Assembly (NCBI GenBank): GCA_022712835.1 | Contig: JAFLJU010000699.1 | Coordinates: 1 to 8,691 of the forward strand | From: Desulfobacteraceae bacterium | GTDB lineage: Bacteria; Desulfobacterota; Desulfobacteria; Desulfobacterales; Desulfobacteraceae | Length of the DNA stretch: 8,691 bases | Reading direction: 5' to 3' | In this document: piece by piece, positions 1-5,856 of the stretch | Layout of the letters: the number at the start of each line of letters is the position of its first letter | Numbering within the stretch: position 1 is the stretch's first letter | The notes under the pieces: generated by a model | The model's input: only the letters and a program-made list of their open reading frames with translations | Databases searched by the model: none | Told to the model about the DNA's origin: nothing | Program-made: the position numbers and the translations under genes

Positions 1-2
1 CC

Positions 3-137
3 CATCTGCTCAACGGGGCGAAACTCATTGCCACCAATAGGATTAAACCATCTTGGGGTTTACAACCGGGACGGTTTCATGTAGGAAATAAATTAGATCC
101 ATGGCAGATTCTTAAATTCTTAAGGAGGCAGGTGTGA
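3..137 (+). CDS. C-terminal end of an unrecognised protein (5' end outside window)
   Basis: One reading frame is open from base 3 to the TGA at 135-137 and gives 44 residues, starting HLLNGAKLIATN and ending ILKFLRRQV. The other two plus frames hit stops here. The composition (mixed hydrophobic and basic residues, with a short Trp/Pro/Gly-rich stretch) looks like genuine protein. The strongest support is that its stop overlaps the GTG start of the next gene, with a perfect ribosome-binding site inside its last codons, as in a coupled operon. Too little is visible to name a family. The phrase GAKLIATN recalls HAD-type hydrolases, but nothing else seen supports that, so no function is assigned. 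Confidence 0.6.
   Translation, partial: HLLNGAKLIATNRIKPSWGLQPGRFHVGNKLDPWQILKFLRRQV
122..128 (+). promoter_or_regulatory. Ribosome-binding site deciding the GTG start at 134
   Basis: AAGGAGG is a near-perfect Shine-Dalgarno sequence, five bases before the GTG at 134-136. It lies inside the last codons of the preceding gene. It supports the GTG start rather than the later in-frame ATGs, and indicates coupled translation of the two genes. Confidence 0.8.
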
Positions 138-412
138 TCAACCGAAAGACCGTTGCTGCTTTAGGCCTGAAACCCATGACCCGTTCCATGTGTTACGATT
201 TTTACGTTAAACTGAACTCTGAACTGGAAACCCCTGATGCCATAAAAGAATCGGTTGGCTTTTGGCAAGATGACAGTGAAAAGCTCAACCATCTCTGGTG
301 GGTTCTAAATTATTATGCTGAAAATTTTGATCCGGACCGCAATTTACGGGCGTATGTTGAAAGATTTCTGGATGCCCTTGCAAAGAGACAGCAGATCGTT
401 TCTGAACCCTAA
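134..412 (+). CDS. Small protein of unknown function, 92 residues
   Basis: A complete gene with a GTG start, a strong Shine-Dalgarno sequence and a TAA stop. Its start overlaps the stop of the upstream gene (GTGA), so the two are probably co-transcribed and translationally coupled, and may work together. The product is small, soluble and rich in aromatic and charged residues, with a Trp/Tyr cluster (HLWWVLNYYAENF, about residues 52-64) and a predicted helical C-terminal end (about residues 70-88). It has no signal peptide, membrane segment, cysteine pair or nucleotide-binding motif. I do not recognise the family. It converges with the sensor gene on the minus strand, leaving only 14 bases between the two stops. 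Confidence 0.75.
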   Translation: MINRKTVAALGLKPMTRSMCYDFYVKLNSELETPDAIKESVGFWQDDSEKLNHLWWVLNYYAENFDPDRNLRAYVERFLDALAKRQQIVSEP

Positions 413-426
413 ACGGTTCCTGTCAA

Positions 427-1632
427 TCAGACAGCATCGCTATCATCCCCCCATATATCAACAATTTTGGTATTACCGGGATAATCAAGTGTTTTGTATT
501 GGGTGATGTTTGATAATTTTTTGGTTATTTCCCCCAACCGGGTGGCCTGGGATTTAATCGAATTCAGATTATTAGTGGTTATGCCCAGCTCCGGGCTCAT
601 GAGCAGTAGTTCAGAATAGCCGAGGATCGCCTGGAGGGGCTGATTGATTTCATGACAGACGGCACCGGCCATCTCCAAAACCCCCTGGAGTCGCTCCCGC
701 TCATAGGTATCTTTTTCCGCCGCCTTTCTCTGGGAAATATCGATAAACGTGGCAATGGTCCAGGCCATGGGGTCGTTGCTGTCCGTGCAATTAAGACGAA
801 TATGGGCGGGGAAAAGACTGCCGTCCTTTTTCACCACATCGATCTCATAATCTACCGTTCCCTCACTGGTCAAACCCTCGTAAATGGTCTTACCGGCATA
901 GTCATAGTCCTCAATGGCCAGATAAATCATGCGGACGCTCTCATTCTGGAAGTCTTCTTTGGCACGGTATCCGAACATTTGAACCATTTCCGAATTCACC
1001 CATGTAAAGGTTCGATTATGAACCAGAGCAATGCCCACCGGGGAAGATTCCAGAATTTTTTCCAGAATCATGCGCTGGTCATTGATTTTTTCATCCGCCT
1101 CTTTTCGTTCAATGGCCAGGGCCACATGCTGGGAGATTGAATTTAACAAAACCAGATCCTCTTTCCCATAGGCCTCGGCATTGTGATAGTCCTGAATCAC
1201 CATGGCGCCGATCACCCGGCCTCTTATGATCAAGGGAACCCCTATCAAAACTTTAAAGGCGCTTCCAATAAGACTCCCCCCCTTTTCCTCGACTAGTTTA
1301 AAACAATCGGCTTCATAAAGAAGCAAAGGGGATTTTGCCTTGATGATCTCGCCGGTGAATATCGGTTTTTTGCTGAAATTCAAAATTTCTTTGGGAATAT
1401 CATCCTTTTCATCCACACAATAGGGAAAGGTGATGGCATCCCGCTCTTCATCGAGCAGGGCGATGAAAAAATTATCCACATTGAATATTTTATCAAGAGA
1501 ATGATGAATCACCTTGTACAATTCATCCAGGTTACGGGTCTGGGTAACGGCCTGGGAGATTTCAAACAACACCTCAATGGTCCTGGCAAGGTCCCGTTTT
1601 TTTTGTCTGCTGCCTGATTCTGCTCCACCCAT
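427..1632 (-). CDS. GAF-PAS-DHp sensor protein lacking the kinase catalytic domain (paralogue A)
   Basis: A 401-residue soluble sensor with no membrane segment or signal peptide. In order: a GAF domain (about residues 18-176), a short coiled linker, a PAS domain (about 188-305, containing ILESSPVG, the WVNSEM segment and the closing TFIDIS-QRKAAE), and a histidine-kinase dimerisation/phosphoacceptor (DHp) domain (about 312-378) with the H-box AGAVCHEINQPLQAILGY and His327. A normal kinase would continue with about 130-150 residues of HATPase domain carrying N, G1, F and G2 boxes. Here the protein ends some 22 residues after the DHp, with the tail YPGNTKIVDIWG and an acidic end. Only 14 bases separate it from the convergent gene, so no lost catalytic domain is hidden downstream. 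The start is ATG with a modest AGGGG site close upstream, and no alternative start is better. It lies 101 bases downstream of its paralogue and is probably co-transcribed with it. It could be a phosphotransfer protein served by another kinase, or a non-phosphorylating ligand sensor; the ligand is unknown. Confidence 0.9.
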   Translation of the reverse strand: MGGAESGSRQKKRDLARTIEVLFEISQAVTQTRNLDELYKVIHHSLDKIFNVDNFFIALLDEERDAITFPYCVDEKDDIPKEILNFSKKPIFTGEIIKAKSPLLLYEADCFKLVEEKGGSLIGSAFKVLIGVPLIIRGRVIGAMVIQDYHNAEAYGKEDLVLLNSISQHVALAIERKEADEKINDQRMILEKILESSPVGIALVHNRTFTWVNSEMVQMFGYRAKEDFQNESVRMIYLAIEDYDYAGKTIYEGLTSEGTVDYEIDVVKKDGSLFPAHIRLNCTDSNDPMAWTIATFIDISQRKAAEKDTYERERLQGVLEMAGAVCHEINQPLQAILGYSELLLMSPELGITTNNLNSIKSQATRLGEITKKLSNITQYKTLDYPGNTKIVDIWGDDSDAV

Positions 1633-1733
1633 TGTGCCCCTGCCTGCATCTAAAGTCTGTTTGAAAACTGCGCATTATTCCATTAATAATCTATTAAATC
1701 AAGACCCAAAAAAAAGAGATCCTTTCCTTTTTT

Positions 1734-2897
1734 TCAGCTGCTGGACCCCCATATATCCACTATTTTCGTGTCCCCGGGATAGGGAATGGTTTTATACCGG
1801 GTAATCATAGAAAGCCGTTTCGTAATTTCTCCTATGCGAGTGGCCTGTTTTCTGATCTGGTTTAATTCCTTGGCAGTAATCGCCCCGGGCAGATCAAACA
1901 GGGCACAATAACCAAGAATGGCCTGGAGGGGTTGATTAATCTCATGGCAAATAGCCCCGGCCATTTCCAAAACCCCCTGGAGTTTCTCCTTTTCTATCTT
2001 TTCTTTTTGGGCGATATCCCTCAGGGAAATATCAGTAATCGTGGCAATGGTGTTTCCCTGATTATTTTCCGGGTTGGAACGACTTAAGATGATATGGGCT
2101 TTGAACAGACTGCCGTTTCTTCGTTTCAGGTCAAAATCAAAATCCACCTTGGGCCCCAAGGCCACCCCCTTTTGGACAATGGCTCCGGCTTCTTTATAAG
2201 CCTGTTCCGAGGCATAAATCATCCTAGAACTCTGCCCGGTAAATTCCTGTTTGGAATCATATCCGAACAGTCGTTCCATTTCAGTGTTCACCCACTTGAA
2301 GACCCGGTTCTCCAGCAGACAGATTCCCACGGGAGAAGATTCTAAAATGGTTTCAAGAAGCTGTTGCTGGGTCAATAATTGCTTTTCTGACTCTTTTCTT
2401 TCAATGGCCAGGGCAATATGCTGGGAAATCGCATTTAACAGATCCAGATCCTTTTGATCATAGGCCGCTGGGGAGATAAAATTTTGAATGGCAACAGCCC
2501 CAATGACCCTGTTTTTGATAATCATGGGAGCCCCCAGCCAGATCTTGCTGACGGTGCCAACAACGTTCTGATTCTGCTGGGTGGCAAAATCGATGATATC
2601 CTGCTCGAAAAATATCAGGGGGGTTCGGGACTCAATGACCTTTCCGGTCAGGGATGCGGTTTTACTGAAATTAAAGATTTCACCGGGATTTCCATCTTTT
2701 TCATCCACATGGTAGGGAAAAGTAATGGAATCCTTTTCTTCATGGTGGAGGGCAATATAAAAATTATCCGCATTGAGAATTTTACCAAGGGCAATGTGAA
2801 TCACCTTGTACAACTCATCCAGGTTAAGGGTGTGGGTGACCGCTTCGGATATTTCAAACAGCACCTCAAGGGTTTTGGCATCATCTCTTTTTTCCAC
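1734..2897 (-). CDS. GAF-PAS-DHp sensor protein lacking the kinase catalytic domain (paralogue B)
   Basis: A 387-residue soluble protein, clearly a paralogue of its downstream neighbour: shared blocks include NLDELYKVIH, ILESSPVGI, QGVLEMAGA and NQPLQAILGY. The domains are GAF (about residues 8-168), PAS (about 180-298, closing with TITDIS) and DHp (about 303-370) with the H-box AGAICHEINQPLQ and His318. It also stops right after the DHp, with the tail YPGDTKIVDIWG and three serines, so it has no HATPase domain. The start is GTG at 2895-2897, supported by a strong GAGGAGG site just upstream; no ATG lies near. A good minus-strand promoter sits about 30 bases further up. It is transcribed divergently from the NifA-type activator, which begins with a similar GAF segment (LYEISEAL against LFEISEAV). 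The protein is probably cytoplasmic and senses a small molecule or redox state. Histidine kinase activity of its own is unlikely without the ATP-binding domain. Confidence 0.9.
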   Translation of the reverse strand: MEKRDDAKTLEVLFEISEAVTHTLNLDELYKVIHIALGKILNADNFYIALHHEEKDSITFPYHVDEKDGNPGEIFNFSKTASLTGKVIESRTPLIFFEQDIIDFATQQNQNVVGTVSKIWLGAPMIIKNRVIGAVAIQNFISPAAYDQKDLDLLNAISQHIALAIERKESEKQLLTQQQLLETILESSPVGICLLENRVFKWVNTEMERLFGYDSKQEFTGQSSRMIYASEQAYKEAGAIVQKGVALGPKVDFDFDLKRRNGSLFKAHIILSRSNPENNQGNTIATITDISLRDIAQKEKIEKEKLQGVLEMAGAICHEINQPLQAILGYCALFDLPGAITAKELNQIRKQATRIGEITKRLSMITRYKTIPYPGDTKIVDIWGSSS

Positions 2898-2901
2898 GAC
2901 C

Positions 2902-2908
2902 CCTCCTC
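2902..2908 (-). promoter_or_regulatory. Ribosome-binding site for the GTG start at 2897
   Basis: Read on the minus strand this is GAGGAGG, four bases before the GTG start codon. It is the best Shine-Dalgarno sequence in the intergenic region and decides the unusual GTG start of the upstream sensor gene. Confidence 0.7.
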
Positions 2909-2932
2909 TCCGCCTAATTAATCCACATTAAC

Positions 2933-2961
2933 ATGATATTTTCCGCATTATCTCCTGTTAA
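2933..2961 (-). promoter_or_regulatory. Probable sigma-70 promoter for the sensor pair
   Basis: On the minus strand, TTAACA (2961-2956) and TATCAT (2938-2933) are separated by exactly 17 bases. Each hexamer differs from the sigma-70 consensus (TTGACA, TATAAT) at one position. Transcription would begin near 2926, giving a leader of about 30 bases that includes the GAGGAGG site. The -35 box lies in the left arm of the inverted repeat described separately. This is a sequence match only. Confidence 0.5.
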
Positions 2962-2986
2962 GAAATTGATTTTTCTGAGATAACAG
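2948..2986. repeat. Imperfect inverted repeat, possible shared operator between divergent genes
   Basis: Two overlapping inverted repeats are visible. TTATCTC (2948-2954) pairs with GAGATAA (2977-2983). CTGTTA plus AGAAA (2955-2965) pairs with TTTCT (2972-2976) and TAACAG (2981-2986), with four unpaired bases on the right arm. The centre is TTGATT. The element covers the -35 boxes of both divergent promoters, which suggests a binding site for a dimeric regulator. No thymine run follows it, so a terminator is unlikely. The binding protein is not identifiable from the sequence. Confidence 0.4.
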
Positions 2987-2994
2987 AGTATATC
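2966..2994 (+). promoter_or_regulatory. Possible sigma-70 promoter for the NifA-type activator gene
   Basis: TTGATT (2966-2971) and TATATC (2989-2994) are separated by 17 bases, each matching four of six consensus positions. The predicted start is near 3001, giving a leader of about 70 AT-rich bases. The -35 box lies only four bases from that of the divergent sensor promoter. No -24/-12 sigma-54 promoter (TGGCAC-N5-TTGC type) was seen in this region. Confidence 0.35.
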
Positions 2995-3072
2995 CATTTT
3001 TATAGCAAGACAGATACCAAATGGGTAGTACAAAATAATATTTAATAATAAGGTATTCCTAAGAACGCTGTT

Positions 3073-4593
3073 ATGAAATCCATTGAAGAAATTTCCCTAT
3101 TGTATGAAATCAGTGAGGCCCTAAACCAGCACCTGGACATGAAAAAGTCTTTGATCAAAGTGTTAAGTGTCTTGTCTGAATCCCTGAACCTGGTCAGGGG
3201 AATCATTTTTCTTACCAATTCGGAAACAGGGGAGATCCGGATAGAAATTGCCCACGGCATCTCTGAAGATACCACCCAAAAAATTAAATACCTGCCCGGA
3301 GAGGGCATTATCGGCCAGGTGATTGAATCCGGAAACCCGGCGGTGGTCCCCAGAATCAGCAAAGAACCCCTGTTTCTTGATAAAACAGATTCCCGGAAAC
3401 TTGTCGAAGGACAGGATTATTCCTTTATCTGTGTGCCCATCAAAAAAGACAGCCGGGTGGTGGGTGCCATCAGTGCGGACCGGCCCTATGAGGGCAAAAA
3501 ATCTCTGGTTGCCGGTGAAAAACTCCTGTCGGTGGTGGCAACCATGGTGGCCCACCATGTCATCAATATTGAAACTGTCCGGGTGGAAAAAGAACAACTC
3601 AAGACCGAAAATGTCCGGCTGAAATCCGAACTGGAAAACAAATACAGCTTTACCAATATCATTGGCAATTCAAACAAAATGCGGGAAGTGCTGCAGATGA
3701 TATCCCAGGTATCCTCCTCATCCGCCACCGTCCTGATCCGGGGAGAAAGCGGTACCGGAAAAGAATTGGTGGCCAATGCCATCCACTATAATAGTGAAAG
3801 AAACCAGCAGCCCTTTATCAAAATAAATTGTGCGGCCATTCCCGAGAACCTTATTGAAAGTGAATTGTTCGGCCATGAAAAGGGGGCATTCACCGGGGCC
3901 TCCCACCAGAAAAAGGGAAAATTTGAAATCGCCAACAAGGGGACCATTTTTCTAGATGAAATCGGAAACATGGCGCTGAGCGCACAGGTCAAGTTATTGC
4001 GGGTCCTCCAGGAAAAGGAATTTGAACGGGTAGGAGGGTATAAGCCTATCAAATCCGATGTCAGGATAGTAGCGGCCACCAACTCCAATCTGGAAGAGAT
4101 GGTGAGCCAGGGAAAATTCAGAGATGATCTGTATTTCAGGCTCAATGTTTTCCCCATTTACATCCCCAGTCTTCGCATGCGAAAAACCGATATTATCCTT
4201 CTGGCCGACCATTTTCTGGAAAAATACCTGAAAGAACACGCAAAGCAGATCAAACGGATCACCACCCCGGCCATTGACATGATGATGGAATACCACTGGC
4301 CCGGCAATGTCCGGGAGCTTGAAAACTGCCTTGAGCGGGCTGTCATCCTGTGCAATGAAGGCGCCATCCACTCCTATCATCTGCCGGCCACCCTCCAGAC
4401 AGGAACAAAATCTAAAACCCTGCCCCTTTCCCTTGAAGATGCTGTGAATAACCTTGAAAAAGAGATCATCATGGATTCTTTAAAAAATACCCGGGGTAAT
4501 ATCAATAAAGCCGCCAAACTCATTGGCATCACCGTAAGAAAATATGCATACAAAGCGGCCAGGTACCATATCAACTATAAAGATTATCGGTAA
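3073..4593 (+). CDS. NifA-type sigma-54-dependent transcriptional activator (GAF-AAA+-HTH)
   Basis: A 506-residue bacterial enhancer-binding protein that uses ATP hydrolysis to open sigma-54 RNA polymerase promoters. The GAF domain spans about residues 1-165 and includes VPRISKEPLFLDKT, a phrase typical of NifA proteins. A charged coiled linker (about 166-192) leads to the AAA+ domain (about 195-440). That domain has Walker A GESGTGKE (224-231), the sigma-54 contact loop GAFTGA (271-276), Walker B TIFLDEIG (291-298), the arginine-rich FRDDLYFRLNVFP segment (349-360) and sensor II WPGNVRELEN (409-418). A Fis-type helix-turn-helix ends the protein (about 470-500: GNINKAAKLIGITVRKYAYK), and its R-x-x-x-Y pattern resembles NifA rather than NtrC. 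There is no receiver domain. The linker before the HTH lacks the Cys-X4-Cys pair of oxygen-sensitive rhizobial NifA. All core motifs are intact, so it should be active. A nitrogen-fixation role is not supported by its neighbours, so I withhold the name nifA. The ATG start has only a weak ribosome-binding site but matches the usual GAF start. Confidence 0.93.
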   Translation: MKSIEEISLLYEISEALNQHLDMKKSLIKVLSVLSESLNLVRGIIFLTNSETGEIRIEIAHGISEDTTQKIKYLPGEGIIGQVIESGNPAVVPRISKEPLFLDKTDSRKLVEGQDYSFICVPIKKDSRVVGAISADRPYEGKKSLVAGEKLLSVVATMVAHHVINIETVRVEKEQLKTENVRLKSELENKYSFTNIIGNSNKMREVLQMISQVSSSSATVLIRGESGTGKELVANAIHYNSERNQQPFIKINCAAIPENLIESELFGHEKGAFTGASHQKKGKFEIANKGTIFLDEIGNMALSAQVKLLRVLQEKEFERVGGYKPIKSDVRIVAATNSNLEEMVSQGKFRDDLYFRLNVFPIYIPSLRMRKTDIILLADHFLEKYLKEHAKQIKRITTPAIDMMMEYHWPGNVRELENCLERAVILCNEGAIHSYHLPATLQTGTKSKTLPLSLEDAVNNLEKEIIMDSLKNTRGNINKAAKLIGITVRKYAYKAARYHINYKDYR

Positions 4594-4635
4594 ACCACAG
4601 ATATAGGCGTTTAATAGTAGGTGCTACATTGTGGG

Positions 4636-4665
4636 TTGACGGAAGAGATCCATTCATCCTATTCT
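4636..4665 (+). promoter_or_regulatory. Probable sigma-70 promoter for the RND efflux genes
   Basis: TTGACG (4636-4641) and TATTCT (4660-4665) are separated by 18 bases. The -35 box matches five of six consensus positions and the -10 box four. Transcription would start near 4672, leaving about 48 bases before the ATG at 4720. No sigma-54 -24/-12 element is seen in this gap, so direct activation of the pump by the upstream NifA-type protein is not supported. Confidence 0.5.
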
Positions 4666-4680
4666 ATTCTGGTTCTATTC
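4662..4680 (+). repeat. Direct repeat TTCTATTC, two copies 11 bases apart
   Basis: TTCTATTC occurs at 4662-4669 and again at 4673-4680, one helical turn apart. It overlaps the -10 box and the likely transcription start of the efflux operon. Its position would suit a repressor or activator site, but the run is pyrimidine-rich and short enough to arise by chance. Confidence 0.3.
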
Positions 4681-4719
4681 CGACAATTCACTAAACCCTT
4701 TATTTAAAAGAGTGGCACC

Positions 4720-5850
4720 ATGAAAAAATATCCTTTTCTGAGTCTTCTTTTTCTTTTCTTGCCCCTTGTTTTCTCCTGTGAAAACAACACGATTCCCCCT
4801 GGATTTTCAATGGATACCACCCAAAACGAGATCCTGGTCCAGCACACGACCGGGGTTGAATCCCGGCAGGTCACCCAGATCTATGAGGCGGTGGGCACCA
4901 TCCGGCCGTTGACAGAAACGATCATAGAATCCCAGATCAGTAGCCAGATCTTAAAAATCAATGTGGTTCCCGGCGCCAGGGTGGAAGCTACGCAAGTTTT
5001 GGTCCTGCTGGATACAAGACAGCTCAACACCCGGCTTGAACAGTCGAAACAAGGGTTGGCCTATGCCAAGAATACCCTTAGCCAGGCCAAAAGAGCCATT
5101 GATGAAGCCAAAGCCGGCCAGGACCAGGCCAATGCCGCCTATCTACGAACCAAAATCCTCTTTGAAAAAGAGGTGGTAACCTCCCAGCAAATGGAAATTG
5201 ATCGGGCCGCCTTTCTCCAGGCAAAGGCCCGGTATGAAAAAAGCCGTGAAGGGGTCCAGGCTGCCAAATCCAATATCCGCCAGGCAACCGAGGTGGTGAA
5301 AGAAGCTAGGATCGGCCTGGGATATGCCAGTATCAAAGCGCCTGCTTCAGGCGTGGTGGTGGAGCGCCTCATTGATCCCGGGGACCAGGCCATACCGGGC
5401 AAGCCTCTGCTCATTGTCCAAACCTCTGGATCCCTGCGCCTGGAAGCCCGTGTCCGGGAAGGATTGATCGGCAAAATCATCCATGGAAACCCCTATGAAG
5501 TGGGAATTGAAACCCTTAAAACCAATGTGACGGCCACCATTGAAGAGATTGCCCCTTATGCAGACCCTTCCACCCGGACCTTTTTGGTCAAGGCGGCCCT
5601 GCCCGATACTCCAGGCATTTATCCAGGCATGTTTGGCCGGCTGCTCATTCCGGTGAAAACCCAGGCAACCCTTTTGATACCAAAGGAGGCCGTCATTCGG
5701 GTGGGACATCTTGAAATGGTAAATGTCCAGGCCCCTGACGATAAGAATAAAAAAAGATATCGATCCGTCTATATTAAAACCGGAAAAGTCATTGGCCAAA
5801 AGATTGAAGTTCTTTCTGGACTGACCGGAACGGAAACCCTGGGATATTAG
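4720..5850 (+). CDS. RND efflux periplasmic adaptor, lipoprotein (membrane fusion protein)
   Basis: A 376-residue HlyD/AcrA-family adaptor that would link an inner-membrane RND pump to an outer-membrane channel. The N-terminus is a lipoprotein signal: basic start MKKY, hydrophobic core, lipobox LVFSC, so Cys20 should carry lipid and anchor the mature protein. A first half-lipoyl motif (about residues 68-102, VVPGARVEATQVLVLLD) leads into a long alpha-helical hairpin (about 103-198, rich in Ala, Gln and Lys). The second half-lipoyl motif follows (about 200-233, YASIKAPASGVV then DPGDQAIPGKPL), then a beta-barrel (about 237-312, including ADPSTRTFLVKAALP) and a short membrane-proximal domain to the end. 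Length is normal for the family. The gene sits six bases upstream of the RND transporter and in the same frame, as expected for a cognate pair. The substrate cannot be read from the sequence. No metal-binding His/Cys clusters are visible, so a drug, lipid or other organic substrate is more likely than a heavy metal. Confidence 0.92.
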   Translation: MKKYPFLSLLFLFLPLVFSCENNTIPPGFSMDTTQNEILVQHTTGVESRQVTQIYEAVGTIRPLTETIIESQISSQILKINVVPGARVEATQVLVLLDTRQLNTRLEQSKQGLAYAKNTLSQAKRAIDEAKAGQDQANAAYLRTKILFEKEVVTSQQMEIDRAAFLQAKARYEKSREGVQAAKSNIRQATEVVKEARIGLGYASIKAPASGVVVERLIDPGDQAIPGKPLLIVQTSGSLRLEARVREGLIGKIIHGNPYEVGIETLKTNVTATIEEIAPYADPSTRTFLVKAALPDTPGIYPGMFGRLLIPVKTQATLLIPKEAVIRVGHLEMVNVQAPDDKNKKRYRSVYIKTGKVIGQKIEVLSGLTGTETLGY

Positions 5851-5856
5851 ACACAA

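Noticed and set aside
404..419. GAACC/GGTTC hairpin between the convergent genes as a bidirectional terminator.
   Set aside because: The stem is only five base pairs and no thymine run follows on either side.
652..1140. Open frame of 162 codons on the plus strand opposite the downstream sensor gene.
   Set aside because: It lies wholly antisense to a gene with clear GAF-PAS-DHp homology, has no recognisable domain and no good ribosome-binding site; it mirrors the codon bias of the real gene.
1700..1733. A-rich/T-rich stretch after the upstream sensor gene as an intrinsic terminator.
   Set aside because: The minus-strand transcript would end in a run of U, but the only possible stem is almost purely A-U and weak. 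With the short gap and the paralogous downstream gene, co-transcription is more likely.
4595..4634. CCACA/TGTGG and GTAG/CTAC pairings after the activator gene as a terminator.
   Set aside because: The arms are four to five bases, the outer loop is about 30 bases and no U tract follows. No convincing terminator is visible in this gap.
4713..4735. TGGCAC just before the adaptor start as a sigma-54 -24 element.
   Set aside because: The matching -12 TTGC is absent at the required spacing, and transcription would begin inside the coding sequence.
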